6,146 nucleotides of DNA from an uncultured Bacteroidales bacterium (GTDB lineage: Bacteria > Bacteroidota > Bacteroidia > Bacteroidales > Paludibacteraceae), in NCBI GenBank assembly GCA_937907165.1, contig CALCUH010000032.1, positions 1 to 6,146 of the forward strand, in the 5' to 3' direction. The translations under genes and the position numbers were made by a program. Positions 1 to 6,146 of the stretch are shown piece by piece. The notes under the pieces were generated by a model. That model saw only the letters and a list, made by a program, of their open reading frames with translations, was not told the DNA's origin and did no database searches. Position 1 is the stretch's first letter; every line of letters begins with the position of its first letter.

Positions 1-50
1 GTTCTTCGTTCAATTTTTAAAACCGCTTCTGAAAAAAATCGTTCCCTTTT

Positions 51-66
51 CATTACATTTGTAATG
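51..66. repeat. Palindromic candidate operator upstream of apbE
   Basis: Two perfect 7-bp arms, CATTACA (51-57) and TGTAATG (60-66), flank a 2-bp TT spacer. The dyad covers the candidate -7 promoter box and lies just upstream of the apbE start, where a repressor site would be expected. Its core, TACAttTGTA (54-63), fits the TACAnnTGTA pattern known for CopY/BlaI-family winged-helix repressors, though other dimeric regulators bind similar dyads. The spacer is too short for this to be a good RNA hairpin, and no T-run follows, so a terminator is unlikely. The symmetry is directly visible; operator function and the family assignment are inference. Confidence 0.45.
54..61 (+). promoter_or_regulatory. 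Candidate Bacteroidota sigma-ABfr -7 element (TAnnTTTG)
   Basis: TACATTTG matches the Bacteroides primary sigma factor -7 consensus TAnnTTTG exactly. Transcription would start around base 65-68, giving a leader of roughly 20 nt before the apbE ATG at 87. The -33 TTTG/TTG element is weak: only TTCTG near 27-31 lies at about the right distance. With six fixed bases, one or two chance matches are expected in a window this size, and another lies inside the HTCS coding sequence at 1434-1441. Position in AT-rich DNA directly upstream of the first gene is the main support. Confidence 0.5.
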
Positions 67-86
67 TATAAAACAATGTGTATCAG

Positions 87-1142
87 ATGAACCCGAAAAT
101 TAAAAGAATAGTCATCCTTTCCTGCGCCGCGATCGCCACGATTTGTATCATACGCCATCTGAACTCTTCGGATGTGGGATCCAGCTCAAAAGTCAGCTAC
201 TACACAATAAAGGGCGGTGTCCACGGCACCTTCTACACCATCAAATATTCAGCGGACAACGGGACGATCGATCCGGAAGAACTACAAAATCGCTTCGGGG
301 AGTTCGACCACTCCCTCTCCACATTCGACGAACAATCGGTCATCTCCCGCATCAACAGGAACGACTCCACTGTGGTTCCAGACTCTCTTTTCCTCACCGT
401 GTTCAAACGTGGCTTGGAAATTTCCGAGCTGACCGACGGCGCATTCGACATGACCGTCGCACCCCTCGTGAACCTCTGGGGTTTTGGTTTTAAGAAGAGC
501 GAAAACGTGACGGACGAGCATGTGAAGGAGATTCTAGAACATGTGGGTTACAAAAAAATAAAATTGGATAATGGATTGATAGTCAAGACGGATACCGCCA
601 TCATGCTCGACGCAGCCGCCATCGCAAAGGGTTACTCCTGTGACGTAGTGGCTGACTTTCTGAAGAGCAAAGGCTCCCGGAACTTCATGGTGGAAATCGG
701 TGGTGAAATCGTGACCAAGGGCGTCAACCCCGAAGGGAAGACTTGGCGCATCGGCATCACCAAACCAACTGACGATAACAGCGTCTCCGACCCGATACTC
801 CAGGCTGAAGCCGCCATCGGAGACATCGGAACAGCCACTTCGGGCAACTACCGACAGTTCTACTATAAGGACGGGAAGAGATACTCCCACACCGTAGACC
901 CTCACACAGGCTACCCCGCGGAACAGAGTCTGCTTAGCGCGACCGTATTCGCAGAGGACTGTATGACCGCCGACGCACTCGCCACCGCCTTCATGGTGAT
1001 GGGACTGGAGAAGGCGGAGAGGTTCGTAGAAGAACAGAAACTGCCCGTCTCAGCCTACTTCATCTACACTGACGAAAACGACAGCATACGCACGAAAAAA
1101 GCGGGTCCGCACAGCGATAAAATAATCATCAAAGAAAAATAA
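87..1142 (+). CDS. apbE: ApbE family FAD:protein FMN transferase
   Basis: This enzyme transfers FMN from FAD to a Ser/Thr of extracytoplasmic redox proteins such as NqrB/NqrC, RnfD/RnfG and FMN_bind-domain proteins, in a Mg2+-dependent reaction outside the inner membrane. At 351 aa it has full family length. Residues 5-22 form a basic-then-hydrophobic N-terminal anchor. Family blocks appear in order: STFDEQSVISRIN (78-90), DGAFDMTVAPLVNLWGFG (117-134), LDAAAIAKGYSCD (174-186), VEIGGEIVTKG (202-212), TSGNYRQFYYKDGKRYSHT (251-269) running into DPHTGYP, and TADALATAF (294-302), where D296 and T300 are the expected metal ligands. All key blocks look intact, so it should be active. ATG at 87 is chosen over an in-frame GTG at 78, since GTG starts are uncommon in this phylum. 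A lipoprotein reading (ILSC, Cys13) is possible, but its signal would be very short. No flavinylation target is encoded here, so the substrate must lie elsewhere. The HTCS gene starts 6 nt downstream. Confidence 0.95.
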   Translation: MNPKIKRIVILSCAAIATICIIRHLNSSDVGSSSKVSYYTIKGGVHGTFYTIKYSADNGTIDPEELQNRFGEFDHSLSTFDEQSVISRINRNDSTVVPDSLFLTVFKRGLEISELTDGAFDMTVAPLVNLWGFGFKKSENVTDEHVKEILEHVGYKKIKLDNGLIVKTDTAIMLDAAAIAKGYSCDVVADFLKSKGSRNFMVEIGGEIVTKGVNPEGKTWRIGITKPTDDNSVSDPILQAEAAIGDIGTATSGNYRQFYYKDGKRYSHTVDPHTGYPAEQSLLSATVFAEDCMTADALATAFMVMGLEKAERFVEEQKLPVSAYFIYTDENDSIRTKKAGPHSDKIIIKEK

Positions 1143-1148
1143 ACACAT
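1133..1148 (+). promoter_or_regulatory. A-rich translation start region without Shine-Dalgarno (HTCS gene)
   Basis: The end of apbE and the 6-nt gap read AAAGAAAAAT followed by AAACACAT just before the HTCS ATG. No GGAGG-like motif lies at the usual distance. Bacteroidota commonly initiate translation on A-rich upstream sequence instead, which supports the ATG at 1149. The short gap leaves no room for a separate promoter, so the HTCS is probably co-transcribed with apbE. Confidence 0.4.
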
Positions 1149-4100
1149 ATGGGTAAAAGAACGTTTCTGACACTGATTCTGTTGTGGTTCGTCACCTCGC
1201 TTTCTTGGGCGCAGGCGGACGTGCGCTCCACGAATTACTCCACGGAAGCGGGACTTTCCCAAAACACCGTCACCGACATCATCAAGGACGCGTCCGGATT
1301 CATTTGGGCATCCACTTTGGACGGTCTGAGCCGATTCGACGGCTATGATTTCCGCAACTACAAGGCGGATTCCAAAGCGTTAGGCAGAAGCATCAGTAAC
1401 CAATTCGTCTCCGTCAAACAGGACACCATCCAATACCTTTGGATCCTTAACGACATCGGTCAAGTGCTCCGCTTCGACACGAAGGAGGAAAACTTCACCC
1501 TCTACCCGTCCGCGGAGAGCAACAAAGGCGACAATTACTTCTCGGCCAGCGAAATCATCCAACTCTCCCCGAACGAACTTTGGTTAATCGGCAACGGGGA
1601 GAACGGCGCCATACAAGTAATCATCGATAAAGACGGAACCACCAACATCTTCCACCTCCTCGGGAAAGAGGAGAATCAGGAAGGCGTGAAAATCAATAGC
1701 GTATTCCTCGACAAGAACGGTCAACACTGGATACTCTCGGATGAAGGCGCCGCCACACTCTCCCCGACGGACACCACTCCGCAGTTGGATTACATCTCCA
1801 CAGGGAAAGGCGAAGCCGCTCACATGATGGTGGAGACGCCGCAGGAACTTCTCATCGCAGGTTCTCATCAGACCATCATCGTCTACGAGAAAGCGAACAA
1901 GAGATTCTACAAACAATCCGAAACAAAAGGCAATGGAGACTATACCCACATTTTTTTGCTGGACGACAAGACTTACTGCACCATTTGCGACAACAACGCA
2001 ACCGGAGGCGGACTGACTTTGGAAGTCACGAGTCTGAGCGACTGGAGGAGCATATCTTCCGAAAAGATAGACGGTTCCCTACAAAAGTGCTGGCAAGACA
2101 AAGAAGGCAACCTAACCATCAAAATCAAAGGAAAAAACATCTCCTACAGAGTTGACGCCAGAACGAAAAACATCATCAAGGAGAGCAGTTCATCTCCTCG
2201 TCCGACCGTCGAGCTCCGCGACACGATGGGCGTCTATTGGTCTGCCGACGCCAACGCAGGCTTGCGCAAATCGGTCAACTCCAACGCCACACTGGGTCTG
2301 AACCCTGACGCATCCTATGCGCACACGACCTTTTTCAGCGAGGCGAAAGCGATATTGGAAGATAATCAGAGACGTCTCTGGGTCGCTTCAGAAGAAGGAA
2401 CCATCCGCCTATTCGACTCCGAGAACCAAGCCATCGGATACCTCGACCGGAAGGGTAACATCTCGGCTCAAAGCGCCATGTTCGGGAATGTCTACAGTCT
2501 CCACCAAAGCAGAAATGGTCTTATTTGGATCGCCACGGACAAAAACGTGTTAGAATTAGAGGAGATTGGAGAAAAGCATTTCTCCATCAAAGAGTGCAAC
2601 GCATCTGACCCGGATTATCAACCGCTTTCGCACAACTTCACCAGCATATTGGAAGATTCCAAGGGCAGGGTCTGGCTCGCCTCCCCCGACGGCGGTCTGC
2701 ATTTGTTACAGAAAGAGGGGAACGATTACAAGTATATCCACAAAGAGAATCTCTTCAAATATAATTATCCGCCGACCGTGGAAAAGTCCCACGCACTTAT
2801 GGAGGACAAGAACGGCAACATCTGGTTGGGTTCAAGCGAAGGTCTAACTATCTTCTCCACCGAATTCTCCACCCCCGAAGATATCCGTTTCTTCTTCTAT
2901 AACACGGAGAACACCAATCTCACCAACAGTTCAATCTACGACATCTTCCAAGACGACAAAGGAAACATCTGGCTGGCCTCCTTCGGAGGAGGTCTTTTCA
3001 AGGTGCAAGGCGAATTCGTCCTTTTCCAAACACCTGAATTCGAGACCTACAACCGCAACAACAACCGCTTCCCTTCCGATTTGTTGCTGGACATCGTGGA
3101 CGACGCGCAGAACAACCTATGGATACTCACGGAGGAGGCCATCGTTAAATTCAATCCCGAAAACGAGCAATCGGAAACATTCGCCCAAATACAAAAATTC
3201 AAAAGCGACGAACCTTCCGGGAAACGTTTGGTGAGAAGGTATGCGGGAAACATCTCCACGGTAACCAACACAGGCTTCTTCTCCTTCAACCCGCAGCAGA
3301 TGAAATCCGTGGACTACGCTCCGCAAATAGCCATCACAAGGTTCCTCCTCTTCAATAAGGAGATGGACATACATGACGACAAATCGGTGGTCCGCACCTC
3401 CTCCAACTACATTCAATCCATCACGCTCGAACATGACCAATCGGTCTTCTCCATCGGGTACGCCGCTTTGGACTACCGGTTCCCTGAACACACGCAATAC
3501 GCCTACAAGTTGGAGCCCTTCGAGAGCGAATGGAACTACGTGGGCAACCAAAGATTAGCGACCTACACCAATCTTCCTAAAGGAGAATATACCTTTATGG
3601 TCAAATCCACCAACAGCGAAGGCATCTGGTACGAAAACGTCAGACAAGTTCAAGTCATCGTGCTACCTTCCTTTTGGGAGACCGGCTGGGCATATCTGAT
3701 CTACGCCCTAATCCTCGTCCTAATCATCATCGGATCCGCCTCGATCTACCGTTCCAAGACGCAAATCAAGATGGAGCAGGAGATTTCGGACTCCAAATTG
3801 CAGTTCTTCACCGACATATCCCACGAGCTGCGCACGCCACTCACACTAATCAACGCCCCTTTGGAGAACGTGTTGGAAAACGGCACGCTGAGACCTGAAG
3901 ACAGAAGCCAACTCGAAGTGGTGCGCACCAACACCAACAGGATGTTGAGGATGATGAACCAAATCATGGATTTCAGGAAGATACAAAGCAACAAGATGAG
4001 GCTCCGCGTGGAGCAGACCCGCCTCGGCGAGTTCGTCGCATCCTGCAGCACTACTTTCCTTAAATTGGCGGATAACAGGAAAATAACCTTCACCGTCACG

Positions 4101-5354
4101 GACGACACCAACGGAGCGACCTTCTGGGTGGACCGCGACAAGATAGACACCATCATATTCAACCTCCTCTCCAACGCCTTCAAATTCACGCCGGACGGCA
4201 ACGCTGTCTCCGTTCGCACCTACTTGGAGGAGGGATGCGGCATCATCGAGGTGGCTGACAAGGGTTGCGGAATGCCGAAAGACAAACTCTCCATCATATT
4301 CGAGCGCTACACCACCTTACAAAACTACTCGCTCACCAAACAGAGCGGTACTGGCATCGGTTTATCGCTCGTGAAGGAAATCGTAGACCTGCACAAGGCA
4401 ACCGTAAGTGTGGATAGCGAACCGAACGTCGGCACCACCTTCACCATCAAGTTGAAGCCAGGCGTCAACCATTTCGACAACACGGTGGACATCGTCATCA
4501 ACGACTCGCAGGCAAGCGACCAACCGCAGGAGCGAAACACAAGCGTCGAAAACGGAGACGACAACAAAGAACGCCCTACCCTTTTGGTGGTGGAAGACAA
4601 CGAGCAGCTCAGGAACTTCCTCCATTCGGTATTGGGCAAACGCTTCAACGTCGTGGAGGCAGCCAACGGAGAGTTGGGGTACGAGGCGACGAAGAGGGAG
4701 TTGCCGGACTTCATCCTAACCGACATCATGATGCCCGTCATGGACGGTGTGGAGATGACGAGGAAGATAAGATCCGACGAGCATACCTCCCACATTCCGA
4801 TTATCCTGCTAACCGCCAAGACGGATATGCAGAGCAAAATCGAATGTCTGAAAATAGGCGCCAACGACTACATCACGAAGCCGTTCAGCATGGCATATCT
4901 GGAGGCAAGGATAGACAACATCCTCGCCGAACGGGAGAAGTGGCAGAAGAGATACAGGAACGTCCTGCTCAGCGAGGAGGAACCGACGGACAACGAAGAG
5001 CCGAACACATCCGAACCGCTAGAAGGGAAAGACGACGCCTTCATGCGCTCACTGGTGGAAATCATCAACAAGAATATGGACAAAAGCGACCTCTCCACGG
5101 AAGACTTACAGGATGCGCTCAAGATGGGCAAATGGAACCTCACCTCAAAAGTGAAGTCCCTCGTAGGCATGACACCTATGGAATTCATCCGAGAGACACG
5201 TCTCGCCCACGCCGCCGAACTGATAGACAACAGCGACTACAACATGACCCAGATCACCTACATGATAGGCATGTCGGACTCCAGATATTTCAGCCGCTGC
5301 TTCAAACAGAAATATGGAGTAACACCTACGGAATATAAAAACAGGAAAAAATAA
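1149..5354 (+). CDS. Hybrid two-component system sensor kinase/response regulator (HTCS, AraC-type output)
   Basis: A one-protein phosphorelay in the inner membrane senses a periplasmic signal and binds DNA in the cytoplasm. The 1401 residues hold a signal peptide (1-21, SWA|Q cleavage) and about 14 Reg_prop blades (roughly 41-715), fitting two seven-bladed propellers. A Y_Y_Y domain (about 760-838) and one membrane helix (about 845-867) follow. HisKA carries H892 in SHELRTPLT. The ATPase domain has N-box N1005/N1009, G1 DKGCG from D1037, and G2 GTGIG at 1067-1071. The receiver has acidic E1149/D1150, phospho-acceptor D1192, T1222 and K1244. A C-terminal AraC HTH spans about 1298-1398. All catalytic residues are present, so it should be functional. 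Characterised HTCS proteins mostly sense oligosaccharides and control polysaccharide utilisation loci, but no such genes are visible here. Blades 5-7 (about 222-335) lack the usual Trp signature and contain C277xxC280. The ligand and regulon cannot be deduced; control of this operon is inference. Confidence 0.97.
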   Translation: MGKRTFLTLILLWFVTSLSWAQADVRSTNYSTEAGLSQNTVTDIIKDASGFIWASTLDGLSRFDGYDFRNYKADSKALGRSISNQFVSVKQDTIQYLWILNDIGQVLRFDTKEENFTLYPSAESNKGDNYFSASEIIQLSPNELWLIGNGENGAIQVIIDKDGTTNIFHLLGKEENQEGVKINSVFLDKNGQHWILSDEGAATLSPTDTTPQLDYISTGKGEAAHMMVETPQELLIAGSHQTIIVYEKANKRFYKQSETKGNGDYTHIFLLDDKTYCTICDNNATGGGLTLEVTSLSDWRSISSEKIDGSLQKCWQDKEGNLTIKIKGKNISYRVDARTKNIIKESSSSPRPTVELRDTMGVYWSADANAGLRKSVNSNATLGLNPDASYAHTTFFSEAKAILEDNQRRLWVASEEGTIRLFDSENQAIGYLDRKGNISAQSAMFGNVYSLHQSRNGLIWIATDKNVLELEEIGEKHFSIKECNASDPDYQPLSHNFTSILEDSKGRVWLASPDGGLHLLQKEGNDYKYIHKENLFKYNYPPTVEKSHALMEDKNGNIWLGSSEGLTIFSTEFSTPEDIRFFFYNTENTNLTNSSIYDIFQDDKGNIWLASFGGGLFKVQGEFVLFQTPEFETYNRNNNRFPSDLLLDIVDDAQNNLWILTEEAIVKFNPENEQSETFAQIQKFKSDEPSGKRLVRRYAGNISTVTNTGFFSFNPQQMKSVDYAPQIAITRFLLFNKEMDIHDDKSVVRTSSNYIQSITLEHDQSVFSIGYAALDYRFPEHTQYAYKLEPFESEWNYVGNQRLATYTNLPKGEYTFMVKSTNSEGIWYENVRQVQVIVLPSFWETGWAYLIYALILVLIIIGSASIYRSKTQIKMEQEISDSKLQFFTDISHELRTPLTLINAPLENVLENGTLRPEDRSQLEVVRTNTNRMLRMMNQIMDFRKIQSNKMRLRVEQTRLGEFVASCSTTFLKLADNRKITFTVTDDTNGATFWVDRDKIDTIIFNLLSNAFKFTPDGNAVSVRTYLEEGCGIIEVADKGCGMPKDKLSIIFERYTTLQNYSLTKQSGTGIGLSLVKEIVDLHKATVSVDSEPNVGTTFTIKLKPGVNHFDNTVDIVINDSQASDQPQERNTSVENGDDNKERPTLLVVEDNEQLRNFLHSVLGKRFNVVEAANGELGYEATKRELPDFILTDIMMPVMDGVEMTRKIRSDEHTSHIPIILLTAKTDMQSKIECLKIGANDYITKPFSMAYLEARIDNILAEREKWQKRYRNVLLSEEEPTDNEEPNTSEPLEGKDDAFMRSLVEIINKNMDKSDLSTEDLQDALKMGKWNLTSKVKSLVGMTPMEFIRETRLAHAAELIDNSDYNMTQITYMIGMSDSRYFSRCFKQKYGVTPTEYKNRKK

Positions 5355-5370
5355 AAAAATATATAAGCTT
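5355..5370 (+). promoter_or_regulatory. AT-rich 16-nt junction before terC
   Basis: The gap between the HTCS stop and the terC ATG is almost entirely A/T (AAAAATATATAAGCTT). It has no Shine-Dalgarno motif and no hairpin, and it is too short to hold a promoter or riboswitch. It probably serves as an A-rich translation initiation region and links terC to the HTCS in one transcript. The yybP-ykoY manganese riboswitch that precedes many terC-family genes in other phyla cannot fit here. Confidence 0.4.
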
Positions 5371-6146
5371 ATGAACTTCTATGATTTTGCGTCCTTCGGG
5401 GCCTTTTTACTTGTCATCACCTTCCTTTTAGCCTTAGACTTAGGCGTGTTCCATAAGGACGACCATGTGGTCACCTTCAAGGAATCCATGACATGGACCT
5501 GCATTTGGGTAGCCGTCGCCATGCTTTTCGGAGGTGTGATTTTCTTTTTCGGAGAATATATCCATGGCGTCGATTCGATGGATAGTCTCATCGACATCAA
5601 CACCCGACACGGGCACTTGCTGAAACTAGACCCGCAGCAAGGATTGGACTTCAACCTGCACCTCTACCGAAAGGCATTGACGTTGGAGTATTTCTCAGGC
5701 TACGTAATCGAGGAGATGCTCTCCGTGGACAATATCTTCGTGATGATTATGATATTCATGAGTTTCGGCATCGAAAAGAAATATTACCACCGCGTATTGT
5801 TCTGGGGTATCATCGGAGCCATCGTGCTTCGTTTCTCCTTCATCTTCCTCTGCTCGGCACTCATCCAGCGTTTCTCTTGGATTCTCGCCGTATTCGGAGG
5901 TCTGCTCATCATCTCGGGCGGCAAGATGCTCCTCGGGAAGGATGAGGACGAGAAGATCGATACGGAGAACCACCCTGTCGTGCGCTTCGCCGCAAAATAT
6001 TTCAGGTTGGACAAGAGCTACAAAGGGCACAACTTCTTCGTGAAGAACGACGGAAAGCTTTTCGTCACCACCCTCTTCCTCGTCCTGCTGGTCATCGAGT
6101 TCTCCGACATCCTCTTCGCCGTAGACTCCATCCCAGCCATCTTCTC
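5371..6146 (+). CDS. TerC family integral membrane protein (3' end beyond window)
   Basis: The first 258 residues of a TerC/Alx-family inner-membrane protein are present, with the frame open to the window edge. Homologues (E. coli Alx, Bacillus MeeF/MeeY) are linked to Mn2+ export and metallation of secreted enzymes; older tellurium-resistance names are less informative. Six hydrophobic segments are visible (about 6-26, 41-61, 118-134, 143-163, 169-187, 229-251). Family motifs are LALDLGVF (D23), LSVDNIFV (D120), FWGIIGAIVLR (144-154) and IEFSDILFAVDSIPA (242-256, with E243, D246 and D252), so the conserved membrane acidic residues are kept. The loop between helices 2 and 3 (about 62-106) is longer than in Alx; I recall similar loops in Bacteroidota homologues but cannot verify this. 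The position that is usually Lys in the GYLIEKSLSVDN motif is Glu115. ATG at 5371 is the only reasonable start, as the next in-frame Met (40) would remove helix 1. Substrate specificity is inferred from the family only. Confidence 0.93.
   Translation, partial: MNFYDFASFGAFLLVITFLLALDLGVFHKDDHVVTFKESMTWTCIWVAVAMLFGGVIFFFGEYIHGVDSMDSLIDINTRHGHLLKLDPQQGLDFNLHLYRKALTLEYFSGYVIEEMLSVDNIFVMIMIFMSFGIEKKYYHRVLFWGIIGAIVLRFSFIFLCSALIQRFSWILAVFGGLLIISGGKMLLGKDEDEKIDTENHPVVRFAAKYFRLDKSYKGHNFFVKNDGKLFVTTLFLVLLVIEFSDILFAVDSIPAIF

Noticed and set aside
78..86. GTG at 78 as the apbE start, giving 354 aa
   Set aside because: It is in frame and possible, but GTG starts are uncommon in this phylum. ATG at 87 gives a normal basic-then-hydrophobic N-terminus, and the three extra residues add nothing recognisable.
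114..125. Lipobox (ILSC) in the ApbE N-terminus
   Set aside because: Cys13 leaves only about five hydrophobic residues before it, too short for a normal lipoprotein signal, and hydrophobicity continues beyond the Cys. A membrane anchor is the better reading, but lipidation is not excluded.
1434..1441. Second TAnnTTTG match (TACCTTTG)
   Set aside because: It lies within the conserved propeller coding sequence, far from any gene start; about one chance match is expected in this length.
3117..4864. Long minus-strand ORFs of 144, 157 and 179 codons (3117-3551, 3746-4219, 4325-4864)
   Set aside because: They lie entirely opposite strongly conserved HTCS domains, with no recognisable motif or own start signal. 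They are antisense shadows of a moderate-GC gene.
4844..5338. 164-codon + strand ORF inside the HTCS 3' part
   Set aside because: It is a +1-type shadow of the receiver/AraC coding region. Its Arg/His/Gln-rich composition is typical of out-of-frame translation, and no domain is recognisable.
5339..5370. Terminator or manganese riboswitch between the HTCS and terC
   Set aside because: The gap is 16 nt of A/T sequence with no GC-rich hairpin, so neither a rho-independent terminator nor a riboswitch can fit.
5379..6030. Minus-strand ORFs at 5379-5654, 5695-6030 and 5784-6014
   Set aside because: The + strand here encodes clear TerC motifs throughout, so the minus frames are shadows.
1..6146. 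tRNA, rRNA, CRISPR, insertion sequences, phage or integrase signatures
   Set aside because: Nearly all the sequence is accounted for by three intact-looking genes. No direct repeats, transposase motifs, spacer arrays or tRNA-like cloverleaf were seen.

Overview
The window looks like chromosomal DNA from a member of the phylum Bacteroidota, probably order Bacteroidales. The main evidence is a 1401-residue hybrid two-component system (HTCS) protein of a kind largely confined to that phylum. Supporting signs are A-rich translation starts without a Shine-Dalgarno sequence and a match to the Bacteroides -7 promoter element (TAnnTTTG). The genes are of moderate GC content, while the gaps between them are clearly AT-rich. 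Genus cannot be fixed from the sequence alone.

Layout: bases 1-86 are an AT-rich leader with a candidate -7 box at 54-61, sitting inside a near-perfect 16-bp palindrome at 51-66. Three genes follow on the + strand, tightly packed. They are apbE (87-1142, FAD:protein FMN transferase, membrane-anchored on the outer face of the inner membrane), an HTCS sensor/regulator (1149-5354), and a TerC-family integral membrane protein (5371 to the window edge, 3' end missing). The gaps are 6 and 16 nt, no terminator is visible between the genes, and the set is best read as one operon. No gap in the window exceeds 300 bases.

How they may work together: ApbE covalently attaches FMN to extracytoplasmic redox proteins. 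TerC-family proteins are associated with metal (mainly Mn2+) export and metallation of secreted enzymes. The HTCS carries a periplasmic 14-blade propeller sensor, kinase and receiver domains, and an AraC-type DNA-binding domain, so it can sense a periplasmic signal and regulate genes in one polypeptide. HTCS proteins are best known as regulators of polysaccharide utilisation loci, but no SusC/SusD or carbohydrate-active enzyme gene is visible here. That context, plus a CxxC pair in a degenerate propeller blade and an unusual first DNA-binding helix, makes this HTCS a candidate for a signal other than a glycan. That reading is inference. The component families themselves are all known, and I see no wholly new system in the window.
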